DNA of 64,000 nucleotides from Acetatifactor aquisgranensis (GCF_943193215.1 NZ_CALPDH010000004.1:124001-188000); one strand, 5' to 3'; positions 9,233-17,925 are shown, counted from the first letter of the stretch. Made by a program: numbers and translations. The notes: generated by a model from the letters alone, not told the origin.

Positions 9233-9781
9233 TTATGCTTCCCGGAACGCTTCTATTTGGCAGGTATACTTCTTGCTCTTTGCGTCATAATTGATTCCCA
9301 CCAGGAGCATGTCCCCGCCTTATGGGCTTCTTCGATTGCCGCCGCCACTGCCTCTTCGTCCCCGTTCAGGGTGGCTTCCAGGAGCTGTTCCGAGTCTTGG
9401 ATGAGCTTGGCGATTTCTCTGTGCTTTCCCGCGTTCACTGCCCGGATCCCTGATATTGGAGGCCCGTGATATGAACAGCGTGATATCCAGGTAAATCACG
9501 TTATATCTGTTCAGATACTGCTCGAAAGAGGCATCCCCGGAAATCTCCAGCCTTTCGAACAGCTCCCGGGAGTCGCAGCTCTTGTCATAATACGCGCACA
9601 GCATCTGCGCGGCGATGGACTTCCCGAACCTGCGGGGCCTGCTGACGCAGATGAGCTTATCTTTTGTGCCCAATATGCGGTTGGTAAAGGCGATCATCCC
9701 GGTCTTGTCCACGTAGGTTCCTTTTCTGACGGACGCAAAGCCGGCGTTGCCGATGTTCAGGTAGTTTCCCGTATTCTGCAC
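9233..9781 (-). pseudogene. shattered second copy of the AAA-ATPase / PD-(D/E)XK gene
   Basis: Three pieces of the same protein family are joined in three different frames. The first piece (9781 down to about 9475) is the N-terminus with YVDKTGMI and the P-loop PRRFGKS. The second (about 9440 to 9320) is the mid-C-terminal segment AKLIQDSEQLLEATLNGDEEAVA. The third (about 9308 to 9233) reads MLLVGINYDAKSKKYTCQIEAF then stops, which matches the family's C-terminal end. Hence at least two internal deletions removed most of the ATPase and the nuclease core. A GTG could start the first piece; no product is expected to work. Confidence 0.8.
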
Positions 9782-9849
9782 GCTCCTATGGTTCTATTTT
9801 ACTGTACTTTCCCCGAAAGAGCAAGGGACTTCCGCGGGATTGGCCGGAT

Positions 9850-10134
9850 TTAGCGGACGCGTACCTGGCCTTCTGCAAGCCCCCCTAACAATGCCATCAG
9901 TTCTGCGTAAAGCGCCGGACAGTTCTTCTTTACCTGCACCACGAAGTCCCCGCCTCCATGATGTCTCCTGTCGCCCCGGCGGCGTAGACAGTCACGGTGC
10001 TCCTTTCCATGTCGAGCATCTCCACGAGCATGGGGATTGTGGCCGCCTCGTTCGTCTTCTCCCGGTTGGCAACCTGTCCTGCCACCAGCCTTGATGCAGC
10101 GCCTACGGCGATATGGATGTCCCTAGTGTTGGAT
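9850..10134 (-). pseudogene. ISAs1-family transposase fragment
   Basis: Minus-strand reading gives SRLVAGQVANREKTNEA followed by TIPMLVEMLDM, the N-terminal side of the DDE core of ISAs1-type transposases. After a frameshift it continues DFVVQVKKNCPALYAEL, matching the usual 'ADYVLALKxNQ' segment. The first catalytic region, normally DAMGCQ, reads YAAGAT, and both ends of the gene are missing. This is a dead remnant in a decayed zone. Confidence 0.7.
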
Positions 10135-10352
10135 ATTTCCCCTATCCATTGAATATAGTATATTCTACTTGATAGAAAAAAGCCAGCTTTTGGAGATGTA
10201 TTACTACAAATTCTAAACTGACTTTTGAGCAGAACTCTATTTCATTTTCATGCTTCTTCGTGAAACAGCCCTGTAAAGTAGCAAAAAACACTTTTCAACT
10301 ACATCTTTTCAGGCTATAATACCCATATAGCCTTAGTATACTATTTACATAG

Positions 10353-10736
10353 CCTTGGCATCACAATATTGCTCTCGCCACCGGAACATCTGTAGACGAT
10401 GGCATACATCGGTTATTCGTAAACTGTGCAGTAAATGATGGATCTGATATTGCGGAGCTGATGCAATACTTTAAAAACAGTACTGGTAAAAACAACAAAT
10501 TTCCCAAGTTATCAGAGCGGGTATTTTATTTTAAGGAATCAAAGGAGGGAGCTGAAGTTATGACACAGGTTGTTGAAGAATATGCAAACAAAAAGGTTCT
10601 TGAGCGAGACAAAGAAACGGCCAAATCACTTTTACAGAACGGGGCATCTGTAGAACTGATAAAGAAATCCATTCCAACCCTTTCCGTAGAATTCATTGAA
10701 AAAATAAGTCGGCAGCTGACATCTGTAGAACAATAA
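10353..10736 (+). pseudogene. C-terminal fragment of an Rpn-type PD-(D/E)XK nuclease/transposase-like gene
   Basis: Open from just after a stop at 10350-10352. It encodes ATGTSVDDGIHRLFVN followed by a helical tail (KLSERVFYFKESKEG, then a coiled YANKKVLERDKE). This resembles the C-terminal half of Rpn-family proteins, in which a line like 'DGVTKIFLYTKG' precedes the helical tail. The catalytic N-terminal half is absent and no proper start with ribosome binding site exists at the head, although an ATG at 10461 with no good site is present. Read here as a decayed remnant. Confidence 0.55.
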
Positions 10737-10775
10737 AAAAGCTTGCGTTTGCCATGAGATATCCTCTTTAACATA

Positions 10776-10804
10776 TTGAAAAGTTGTGGTGAATCTGCTA
10801 TGAT
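10776..10804 (+). promoter_or_regulatory. sigma-A-type promoter of the leader/attenuator
   Basis: TTGAAA (10776-10781), a 17-base spacer and TATGAT (10799-10804). It is placed 50 bases before a short leader ORF. Confidence 0.75.
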
Positions 10805-10853
10805 AGGTTAAAATAAATCTGTTTTGGCAGATAGACGAAAGGAGAAATATAAG

Positions 10854-10886
10854 ATGACTGTTTTGTGCGAGGTAATGGAGAGGTAA
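10854..10886 (+). CDS. short leader peptide ORF (10 residues)
   Basis: The ORF reads MTVLCEVMER and stops. It is preceded by AAAGGAG at ideal distance and lies between a clear promoter and a terminator hairpin ahead of the gene at 11069. This is the layout of ribosome-stalling attenuators of antibiotic-resistance genes. Function as a leader is inferred from position and ribosome binding site only. Confidence 0.55.
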   Translation: MTVLCEVMER

Positions 10887-10980
10887 AACTGAATAGCCGT
10901 TTTTAAGTAACCTTTCGTGAATACTATAACTTTCGGTTGCAGCACGCTTTAGGGGTGTGTTATTTTTGTATCCAGAATCA

Positions 10981-11026
10981 GCCGTAGGAAGTACCTGCCA
11001 ATAAGGGTTGCTTGCTACGGCATTTT
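10981..11026 (+). terminator. leader terminator (attenuator) before the phosphotransferase-like gene
   Basis: GCCGTAG (10981-10987) pairs with CTACGGC (11015-11021), extended by GAAG/CTTG with a mismatch, and is followed by ATTTTT. It lies after the leader ORF and before the start at 11069, so it can cut off transcription of that gene. Confidence 0.65.
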
Positions 11027-11068
11027 TGTGTCCATTTTTGGATGATGAAAAAACGGAGGTAATAAGCA

Positions 11069-12022
11069 TTGAATATCAATATTAGGAAAGAGACACCTGC
11101 GGATTACCGTATTGTAGAGGAATTGACGCGGGAAGCTTTTTATATTCTACAGCTGGCGGAACTGGGAGTGCGCAATCCGGTTTGTTCGCTGATTCGCTCG
11201 AAAGCCGGAATCTCTTTGTATCGTGTGGAATGCGTGGAACATGTGGAATCGGAAAGGAAAAATCTTATCCTGAAAGTGTTTGAGAATCAGGAAGATGCGC
11301 GGGAAATTGGCAACTACCTGATGCTGTCAGAGCTTGAAATACCGACTTTGCCCCTGTTGGGTTTCACCAAAAACGCAATCCTTTTGCCGGATGTGGAGTC
11401 AGGCGATGAATACCGGCTTGGCAGAGAAAGTGATTTAAACAACCCAAAGACGGCAAGAGCCATTGCCAAATGGTACAGAATGCTTCATGAAAAGGGCCGC
11501 GGGTATCTTTCCGGCCGCGAGGCTCCTATGTATGATGAATCCGATATGCTCACTGTGGACAATATGGGAATGGTGGCTGAAAAGACCGGCACCGCGGAAA
11601 ACATGCTTTGGCAGGCAATCGCGGATGACTACAGCACGATTCGCGGCCGGATAGACGCTCTGCCGCGGACGCTGGTCTACAATGATTTTTACTGGACGAA
11701 TCTGATTGTATCAAAAAACGGCGAAAGCGCTTTCATGTTCGATTACAATTTGCTGGGCAAAGGCACTGCTTATGGCGACATCCGTAATGTGACCAGTTCG
11801 CTTTCCCGCGAGGCGGCGGAGGCATTCATGCGAGAATACGGTGATGACATCGATGACGGGCAGAAAAAGGCAGATGCCTTTATTGCGCCTCTTGTCACAC
11901 TGGTCAGCGCCTGTGGGTATGATGCTTTCCCGTCTTGGGCAAAATCCGCGCTTGAGGAATTGAAGAATGGCGATATATTAAGGCATCTGAAAGAATGGCT
12001 GGATATGGAAGCGGATGGATGA
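11069..12022 (+). CDS. aminoglycoside phosphotransferase-like kinase with a GNAT-like N-terminal tag
   Basis: A 317-residue protein. From about residue 28 on it is an APH/choline-kinase-type kinase: LILKVFENQEDAREI holds the ATP-binding lysine region, KWYRMLHEKGRGYL precedes the catalytic part, LVYNDFYWTNLIV is the Brenner-like catalytic motif (here YNDFYWTN with the usual H replaced by Y) and FMFDYNLLGKG gives the metal-binding Asp. The first 24 residues (NINIRKETPADYRIVEELTREAF) instead match the start of a GNAT acetyltransferase. The TTG start is preceded by ACGGAGG. The gene thus looks like a fusion of a GNAT 5' end, with its leader, to a kinase body. A small-molecule or antibiotic kinase is possible but not shown. 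Confidence 0.7.
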   Translation: MNINIRKETPADYRIVEELTREAFYILQLAELGVRNPVCSLIRSKAGISLYRVECVEHVESERKNLILKVFENQEDAREIGNYLMLSELEIPTLPLLGFTKNAILLPDVESGDEYRLGRESDLNNPKTARAIAKWYRMLHEKGRGYLSGREAPMYDESDMLTVDNMGMVAEKTGTAENMLWQAIADDYSTIRGRIDALPRTLVYNDFYWTNLIVSKNGESAFMFDYNLLGKGTAYGDIRNVTSSLSREAAEAFMREYGDDIDDGQKKADAFIAPLVTLVSACGYDAFPSWAKSALEELKNGDILRHLKEWLDMEADG

Positions 12023-12263
12023 ATTCGTCTCCGGAATCTGGAAAGCGATATACGCGGGCAGCAACTCAATAAAGGCTTTACGCTTTGAGCATGGATTGTT
12101 ATAATAAAGATATAGATACAAGTAACCGGTTCCCATAGAAAGCAGGTGGTTATAAGGCGTTATACCGCTTTAAAAGTGATTCTTACGGCTTCTGGTATTA
12201 ATCTTACAGAAATCGACATTATTAAAGAATAGCCCTGCATCTGAACCGCAGATGAAATGAAAG

Positions 12264-12304
12264 CGCAAAGCCCTTATTGGATTATCAAGGGTTTTGCGTT
12301 TTTT
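12264..12304 (+). terminator. Rho-independent terminator
   Basis: CGCAAAGCCCTT (12264-12275) pairs with AAGGGTTTTGCG (12287-12298) through 12 base pairs including one G-T pair, followed by six T. Confidence 0.85.
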
Positions 12305-12543
12305 GATGGAGGTAAAGACTTTCATGCGTTTGGCATCTTTTGTTGTAAGCCCCTTGACAGCGGCGCATCGCTTATTGTAAGATAAATACATATAGCAGAG
12401 CCTGCCAGCCAGGCTTCTGCTAAATCTTGGAAAGGCGGTACCCTGATGATTATTATTATTCGATAACTTTTAACTGATGAGTCGGCAATCATGCCGGAGG
12501 CGCAGGGGGATTTCTGCGCTTGTCAGAGAGATTATCGGATAAG

Positions 12544-12563
12544 AAAAGGGGCAGGCCTTTTTT
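12544..12563 (+). terminator. possible attenuator hairpin in the ABC-F leader
   Basis: AAAAGG (12544-12549) and CCTTTT (12556-12561) form a short stem followed by more T. It lies about 140 bases before the ABC-F start. Confidence 0.4.
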
Positions 12564-12705
12564 GCGTTGCAGGATTTTTTGCCGCGGGAAAATACGGTTT
12601 GAACGACTGCTTTGCAGGCGCTTTCTTATGTGCCCGGGGCGCATGTGAAGCCCTCCGGTTCCGGTAATCTCTCCCTTTGGAAATATGGAAAGGAGAGATT
12701 TTTTT

Positions 12706-14265
12706 ATGCAGGCAAGACAGCTTATTTTAGCGGAAAACATAGAGATGAAATTCGGGGAGCGGGAGATATTCCGCTTTGACAGAATGACAGTGTACGAGGG
12801 AGAGAAGATTGGGCTGGTGGGCGCCAACGGCGCGGGAAAGACCACGCTGCTCAAGGTGCTGGCGGGAGAGCTGGAGCCTACGGACGGCAGGGTGAAGATA
12901 GCGGGCGATGCGGCCTTTTTCCGGCAGTTTGCGGAAAGCGGGGAGGACCGTTTTTTGGAGGAAGACCTCTGGGAGCTGAGCGGCAAGGAAGTCAGCGATA
13001 TGGGGATACAGGACAAGGTCTGGGAGGCATCCGTCAGCGGCGGAGAGGAGACCCGCATCCGGCTGGCCCGGATGTTTTCCAGCGATAAGGCCATTGTCTT
13101 TCTGGACGAGCCCACATCGAATCTGGATTACAAGGGAATCGCTGTCCTGAAGCGCAAGTTAGCTGCCCTGGAGACTCTGGTGATTGTCAGCCATGACCGG
13201 GCCCTGCTCAATGAGCTTTGCACCCGCATCATAGAGATTGAGGGCGGAAAGCTGACGGAATATGACGGCGGCTATGACGACTATCTGGAGCAGAAGCAGG
13301 CTGCCGTGGCCCGGCAATGGACGGAATACGAGAATTACACAGCTGAGAAAAAGCGGCTGGAGAAAGTGTTCCAGGAGAAAAAGGAACATGCCAGACAGAT
13401 TGAAAAGCGGCCGAAGAACATGTCGCCCCGGGAGGCAGGGCTGCGCAATTTCCTTTCAAAGCATCCCAAGGACGCCAAGGCGCGGAAGATGGAAAAATCG
13501 GCAAAAAATGTACGGCAGCGCATAGATGCCATGGAGGTAAAGGAAAGGCCCCGGGAACTGCCGAAAATCCGCCCGGATTTCCGCCTGACAGACCCGCCGG
13601 AGAATCGTTTCGTCATCCGGGGCGAGGGAATCCGCTTTGCCTATGAGGGCGGCCCGGAGCTTTTCCGGGATGCCTCGTTTCAGATTGCGAACCACAGCCG
13701 CGTGGCCATAGTGGGGGAGAACGGGGCGGGCAAGACTACGCTGCTGCATCTGATTTGCGCTGCAGGAGACGCTCCGCCCGCCTTGGGCGCCGGCGCGATA
13801 TCCGTGGTGCCCAAGGCCAGAATCGGGCTGTTCGAGCAAAATCTGTCCACAATTGACTACGACCGCACCGTATTGGAGAATGTGATGGAAGTCAGCATCC
13901 AGCAGGAGTCGGTGGCGCGCACGGTTCTGGCGAGACTGCTGTTTTTTGAAAAAGATATGAAGAAACCGGCCGGCGTGCTCTCCGGCGGGGAGCGCATCAA
14001 GCTTGCTTTCGCCAAGCTGTTCGTGTCCCGGGTAAACCTCCTGATACTGGACGAACCCACGAACTACCTGGACATCCCCTCCATAGAGGCGCTGGAGGCG
14101 ATGTTTTCCGAGTATGAGGGTACTTTGGTGTTCGTGTCCCACGATGAAGCTTTTATCCGCAGAGTGGCCACGGATGTGCTGGAAGTGGCGGATGGGAAAA
14201 TCATACATCATGACATGCCGTCCGGGACGCCTCCATGGCGGACGGCACTTTGGCAGTCTATCTGA
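12706..14265 (+). CDS. ABC-F family ATPase (ribosome-associated, possibly antibiotic protection), with a replaced C-terminal tail
   Basis: A soluble protein of 519 residues with two ATPase domains and no membrane segments, the hallmark of ABC-F proteins that act on the ribosome. Domain 1: GANGAGKTT, VSGGEETRIRLAR, IVFLDEPTSNLD. A charged linker follows (RQWTEYENYTAEKKRLEKVFQEKKEHARQ and a second KARKMEKSAKN helix). Domain 2: GENGAGKTT, LSGGERIKLAFAKL, LLILDEPTNYLD, FVSHDEAF. The ATG at 12706 is used because AAAGGAGAG lies just upstream. The normal C-terminus is replaced after VADGKIIHHD by PSGTPPWRTALWQSI, which is the start of an unrelated fragment read out of frame. The protein may still work, since ABC-F tails vary. 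Confidence 0.83.
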   Translation: MQARQLILAENIEMKFGEREIFRFDRMTVYEGEKIGLVGANGAGKTTLLKVLAGELEPTDGRVKIAGDAAFFRQFAESGEDRFLEEDLWELSGKEVSDMGIQDKVWEASVSGGEETRIRLARMFSSDKAIVFLDEPTSNLDYKGIAVLKRKLAALETLVIVSHDRALLNELCTRIIEIEGGKLTEYDGGYDDYLEQKQAAVARQWTEYENYTAEKKRLEKVFQEKKEHARQIEKRPKNMSPREAGLRNFLSKHPKDAKARKMEKSAKNVRQRIDAMEVKERPRELPKIRPDFRLTDPPENRFVIRGEGIRFAYEGGPELFRDASFQIANHSRVAIVGENGAGKTTLLHLICAAGDAPPALGAGAISVVPKARIGLFEQNLSTIDYDRTVLENVMEVSIQQESVARTVLARLLFFEKDMKKPAGVLSGGERIKLAFAKLFVSRVNLLILDEPTNYLDIPSIEALEAMFSEYEGTLVFVSHDEAFIRRVATDVLEVADGKIIHHDMPSGTPPWRTALWQSI

Positions 14266-14522
14266 CCTTGGAGGATATCATCGGCAGTGACCGGCTGGCG
14301 GAGGGCGCGGACTTCTGCCACAGCTGCCAGGCCGGCAGGCCGGGCGGGACGGATGAGACATCCTATCGGTACCAGTCTCTGGGCTATCACGGGGAAAGCG
14401 GCACTTACGGATTCCTGGTCACCATCACACCCGCCAATGAAGACAAATCGGGCGCTTCTAAGGCTGTTTTGCTGGTAAAGTATTCTGTTGACGCTGACAG
14501 TTCCGATATCATTCAATACTAA
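14214..14522 (+). pseudogene. 3' fragment of an unknown gene joined to the ABC-F gene
   Basis: A frame open from just after a stop at 14211-14213 reads AVRDASMADGTLAVYLTLEDI followed by a Gly/Ser/Tyr-rich segment (SYRYQSLGYHGESGTYGFLV) and a normal-looking end. It overlaps the ABC-F 3' end in another frame. It has no ribosome binding site or credible start. Most likely it is the 3' end of another gene left after a deletion. Its family was not recognised; a secreted or surface protein would fit the composition. Confidence 0.5.
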
Positions 14523-14566
14523 CACGGAATCATGCGTGATGAATGAATTTTTCTTGAAATTCCAGG

Positions 14567-14595
14567 TTTACACAGAACAAATGTTCTGATATAAT
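14567..14595 (+). promoter_or_regulatory. promoter with LexA/DinR (SOS) box in the spacer
   Basis: TTTACA (14567-14572), a 17-base spacer and TATAAT (14590-14595). The spacer contains GAACAAATGTTC (14575-14586), a perfect match to the Gram-positive LexA box GAAC-N4-GTTC. Bound LexA would block RNA polymerase, so the downstream polymerase gene should be DNA-damage induced. Confidence 0.88.
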
Positions 14596-14623
14596 GAAGC
14601 CATGGCACAGGAGGGACATTTGC

Positions 14624-15817
14624 ATGGACGACAGAACAATCTTTCATATTGATGTGAACAGCGCATTTCTTTCCTGGGAGGCGGTGCACCGTCTGCGGGA
14701 TCTGGGAGAGACGCTGGACTTGCGGACGATTCCATCCGCGGTAGGCGGGGATATGTCCAAGCGGCATGGCGTCATACTGGCGAAATCGATTCCGGCGAAG
14801 AAATATAATGTGCGGACAGGGGAGCCTATCGTGGACGCTCTCAGGAAATGCCCGAATCTGACACTGGTGTCACCTGATCGGGAGCTGTACTCCACAAATT
14901 CCGCGGCTTTCATGGAAATCCTGCGCAGATACTCCGATGTGGTGGAGCAGTACAGCATCGACGAGGCTTTCGTGGACATGACAGGGACCCGGGCCCTGTT
15001 CGGAAGCCCCATGGAGGCGGCTTACAGGCTGAAAGATGAAATCAGAGACACCCTGGGCTTTACGGTGAACGTAGGGATTTCCAGCAATAAGCTGCTGGCG
15101 AAGATGGCAGGGGAGTTCGAGAAACCGGACAAGGTGCACACGCTTTTTCCGTATGAGATTCAGGAGAAGATGTGGCCTCTTCCGGTGGGAGAGCTTTTTT
15201 CTGTGGGCGGCGCCTCGGAGCAGAAACTGAGACGCCTTGGCATCAATACCATCGGAGATCTGGCCCGGGCGGATTTGGGCACTCTCCGGGCGGCTCTGAA
15301 GAAACACGGAGAGGCCATCTGGAATTTCGCCAATGGCAGAGATCTGTCTTTGGTGGAGGCGGAGAGCGCGGATAATAAGGGATACGGGAATTCCACTACC
15401 CTTGCTTTTGATGTGACAGATGCAGATACAGCGAAGATGATACTTCTGTCCCTGGCGGAGACTGTGGGCAGGAGGCTGCGCAGGGATGGGGCATGGATAG
15501 AGACCGTGTCCGTGGCGCTTCGCTTTTTCGACCTGTCCCGGGCATCCCATCAGTGCGTGCTGGACTATGCCACGAATATCACAGACGAAATCTATCAGGC
15601 AGCCTGCAGGCTTTTTGACGAATTCTGGGACGGGACTCCCATCCGCCTGATTGGCATCCAGACCGGGAAAGTGACGAAAGATGGGGACAACAGGCAGATG
15701 TCGCTCTTTGACGACACGGACTATGAGAAGCTGGAGCGGCTGGACAAGGCCATGGACAGCATTCGGGAGAAATTCGGCGAGAACGCTGTCAGGCGGGCTT
15801 CTCTGACATCGCTTTAG
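14624..15817 (+). CDS. Y-family DNA polymerase (DinB/Pol IV-UvrX type), SOS-regulated
   Basis: A 397-residue error-prone translesion polymerase. Motifs in order: FHIDVNSAFLSWEAV (first metal Asp), the finger segment KRHGVILAKSIPAKKYNVRTGEP, YSIDEAFVDMTG (catalytic Asp-Glu), VNVGISSNKLLAKMAGEFEKP, the helix-hairpin-helix part around GGASEQKLRRLGINTIGDLA, and a C-terminal little-finger domain. The ATG at 14624 follows AGGAGGGACATTTGC. The gene stands alone behind a promoter with a LexA box. No beta-clamp motif was assigned with certainty, although MSLFDD near the C-terminus has the look of one. Confidence 0.92.
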   Translation: MDDRTIFHIDVNSAFLSWEAVHRLRDLGETLDLRTIPSAVGGDMSKRHGVILAKSIPAKKYNVRTGEPIVDALRKCPNLTLVSPDRELYSTNSAAFMEILRRYSDVVEQYSIDEAFVDMTGTRALFGSPMEAAYRLKDEIRDTLGFTVNVGISSNKLLAKMAGEFEKPDKVHTLFPYEIQEKMWPLPVGELFSVGGASEQKLRRLGINTIGDLARADLGTLRAALKKHGEAIWNFANGRDLSLVEAESADNKGYGNSTTLAFDVTDADTAKMILLSLAETVGRRLRRDGAWIETVSVALRFFDLSRASHQCVLDYATNITDEIYQAACRLFDEFWDGTPIRLIGIQTGKVTKDGDNRQMSLFDDTDYEKLERLDKAMDSIREKFGENAVRRASLTSL

Positions 15818-15954
15818 GGGCATTTATAATCAGATGGCCCCGGAGTACATCTTCGTATATTTGCAGGTGTTGCGCATTCCGGAGCCGTGCCGGGGCCAGG
15901 GCTGTGATTACCATTCGGACAAAAGCCACATAATGGAATCGTATCTGGGCTGCA

Positions 15955-17925
15955 TTATCCATTTCCTTTTCTGCGGGCGCTTCTGCGCATCAGCCTGCGC
16001 GCCAGCTTTATGAGCAGCCAGAGCAAAAGGACGATCAGTGCCAAGAGCAGCAGAATGACACCCAGGATGATGAACGCGAATTTGTTAGGGCTTTTCAGCA
16101 AATCTCCGATGGCCCTGCTGTCCTCCACTACCTTGCGGCCCTGGGGGGAGGCATAATATTCCGGCACGTTTGAAATGCCGTCCCCATCCGTATCCTCCAG
16201 AGAATCCAGGAAGCCTGCAATAGCGGCCCAGGCCTTTACCTCCCGCCCTCCGTCAGTGATGATGGCATCCTCGATATTCTCGATAGGGGTGCCGTCCGCG
16301 AATTTGGGCTGGACAGACAGGATGCCGTAGGACACATCCGTGACGGCCCCCAGCATCTGCCCGCTGTAGAGATCGCATACCACGCGGTAGAGCTTGTCGT
16401 CCTCAATCTCCGTGCGGCTGCCCTTTTCATCGGTCATATAGCAGTCAGTGACCTTGTTCAGGATAATCCTGTGGGGATTGTAGGTAAAGTGCAGTCCGCT
16501 GATATACAGTCTGGCGGATTTCATGATATCTGACATGGAGGCGTCGATTTCCGCGCCGGTCTTTAACTCCGCGCCGGTCAGATACATGCTGATCAGCGGG
16601 TATCCCGGGATACCGTCCGGGCCTATCCCCAGGGAATAGGCGTTGAACACATCCGTCACGGTGATGTCCCCCGTGGCAAAGGTGTCGCGCACGCAGCCGG
16701 AGGGCACGATGGCCACATCTACCGGATGGGTGTCAGGGTTGTCCGCATGTTCCGCCGCGTAAGTGAAAGAGTCGGACAGAAGATTGCCCAGATTGTGCTC
16801 CGTGTGGATTTCATACAGGTCATCGGAGGCGGCGAATTCCACTGCGTTCTGGGCCAGCACCTGATTCCTGGTGTAGCCGAACTGAGTCAGGTAGGCGGAA
16901 TCCACTTTTTCCATCAGGCTGTCGATTTTGGCCTGGGCGGTGTCATCCGGTTCGATATCCGGCGTGATGGGCAGCAGGTCATAGGAATCCATGTGCCAGC
17001 GTCCGTCAGACTGCCTGGTCATGGACAGGCTGCCCAGACTCCTGCCGTAGGAGCCGCAGGACACGATATAGGTGTTTCCATGCTGGATGGGCTCATAGAG
17101 GGAGGTGTGGGTGTGGCCGCTGATGATTAGGTCAAGCTGGGGCACTGCCTTTGCCAGGATTTCGTCCTCGGACTTGTCCGGGTTCTCGCTGGTGCCGCTG
17201 TGGGAGACGCAGACGATTATGTCGGCATCTTCCTTTTCCTGAATCACTTTTACCGTGGCGGCCGCAGCCTCGGAGGCATCCTTGAACTTCAGGACACAGG
17301 TAGGGGCGCAGGCCAGGGAATCCTCCCCGAAGACGCCCAGCACGGCAATTTTCACGCCGCCTTTATCCAGCATGATATAATCTCTCACGCCGTAGGCGGC
17401 GAAAGCATCCTCTAAGAGCTGCTGGTCCGCAGTGAGGCCCTCCGCTTTCATGGTCTCCCAGTCCACGTTGCACAGCGCCAGAGCGGGCATGGGCTCTCCG
17501 CTCTGCACGGCTGCCTCCAGGGCCCCGGCCAGCCCCGAAGAGCGGTAGTCGAATTCATGATTTCCCAAAGTGGTGACCTCGCATTCCAAAGCGCCCAGCA
17601 TCCGAAGCTCCGAAGCGTCCGTGTGGAAGATAGTCTGCACTAATGTCCCCATGGAGAAGTCCCCCGCGTCCAGGACCAGGGCATCCGGGTTTTCCTCTTT
17701 CGCCTGGTCGATCAGCGTCTTGATGCGGGCAAAGCCGCCCAGGGTCACATTCGCTCCGTTTTCCACTGTGGGAAAGCTGTCCAGATGGGAATGGGTGTCA
17801 TGGAGGAACAGGATGTCCACCTGCTGCCCATCTGCCTGCGCGGCAGAAGCGGTGAGGTGAAACAGGGGAAATGAGAGCATGGCCGCCAGACAGAGCGCCG
17901 CAAATCGTTTGAAATGTTTCTTCAT
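15955..17925 (-). CDS. secreted, membrane-anchored 5'-nucleotidase / metallophosphoesterase (UshA-like)
   Basis: A 656-residue surface enzyme. After a signal peptide (KKHFKRFAALCLAAMLSFPLFH, cut near TASA) comes the calcineurin-like phosphoesterase domain with ILFLHDTHSHLD, LVLDAGDFSMG, TTLGNHEFDY and ISGHTHT as metal ligands. The 5_nucleotid_C domain follows (HTEHNLGNLLSDSFTYAAE; DVAIVPSGCVRDTFATGDIT). Near the C-terminus a DTDGDGISNVPEYY stretch resembles a calcium-binding dockerin-like/TSP3 loop, then a membrane span and a basic tail anchor it. It should hydrolyse extracellular nucleotides for purine and phosphate salvage. An in-frame TTG two codons upstream is an alternative start; AGAGGAG serves either. 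Confidence 0.9.
   Translation of the reverse strand: MKKHFKRFAALCLAAMLSFPLFHLTASAAQADGQQVDILFLHDTHSHLDSFPTVENGANVTLGGFARIKTLIDQAKEENPDALVLDAGDFSMGTLVQTIFHTDASELRMLGALECEVTTLGNHEFDYRSSGLAGALEAAVQSGEPMPALALCNVDWETMKAEGLTADQQLLEDAFAAYGVRDYIMLDKGGVKIAVLGVFGEDSLACAPTCVLKFKDASEAAAATVKVIQEKEDADIIVCVSHSGTSENPDKSEDEILAKAVPQLDLIISGHTHTSLYEPIQHGNTYIVSCGSYGRSLGSLSMTRQSDGRWHMDSYDLLPITPDIEPDDTAQAKIDSLMEKVDSAYLTQFGYTRNQVLAQNAVEFAASDDLYEIHTEHNLGNLLSDSFTYAAEHADNPDTHPVDVAIVPSGCVRDTFATGDITVTDVFNAYSLGIGPDGIPGYPLISMYLTGAELKTGAEIDASMSDIMKSARLYISGLHFTYNPHRIILNKVTDCYMTDEKGSRTEIEDDKLYRVVCDLYSGQMLGAVTDVSYGILSVQPKFADGTPIENIEDAIITDGGREVKAWAAIAGFLDSLEDTDGDGISNVPEYYASPQGRKVVEDSRAIGDLLKSPNKFAFIILGVILLLLALIVLLLWLLIKLARRLMRRSARRKGNG

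Larger units (their letters stand above)
12023..12705. other. long non-coding leader of the ABC-F gene
   Basis: No convincing gene in about 680 bases. It contains a strong terminator (12264-12304) ending upstream transcription, then several hairpins ahead of the ABC-F start: a stem at about 12394-12420, GCGCAG/CTGCGC around 12500-12522, and a short AAAAGG/CCTTTT stem with T-run at 12544-12563. The last could act as an attenuator, as known for some ABC-F genes. No leader peptide was identified with confidence. Confidence 0.45.

Noticed and set aside
12170..12391. Minus-strand frame of 73 codons in the gap before the ABC-F gene
   Set aside because: It covers the strong terminator at 12264-12304 and has no recognisable protein features.
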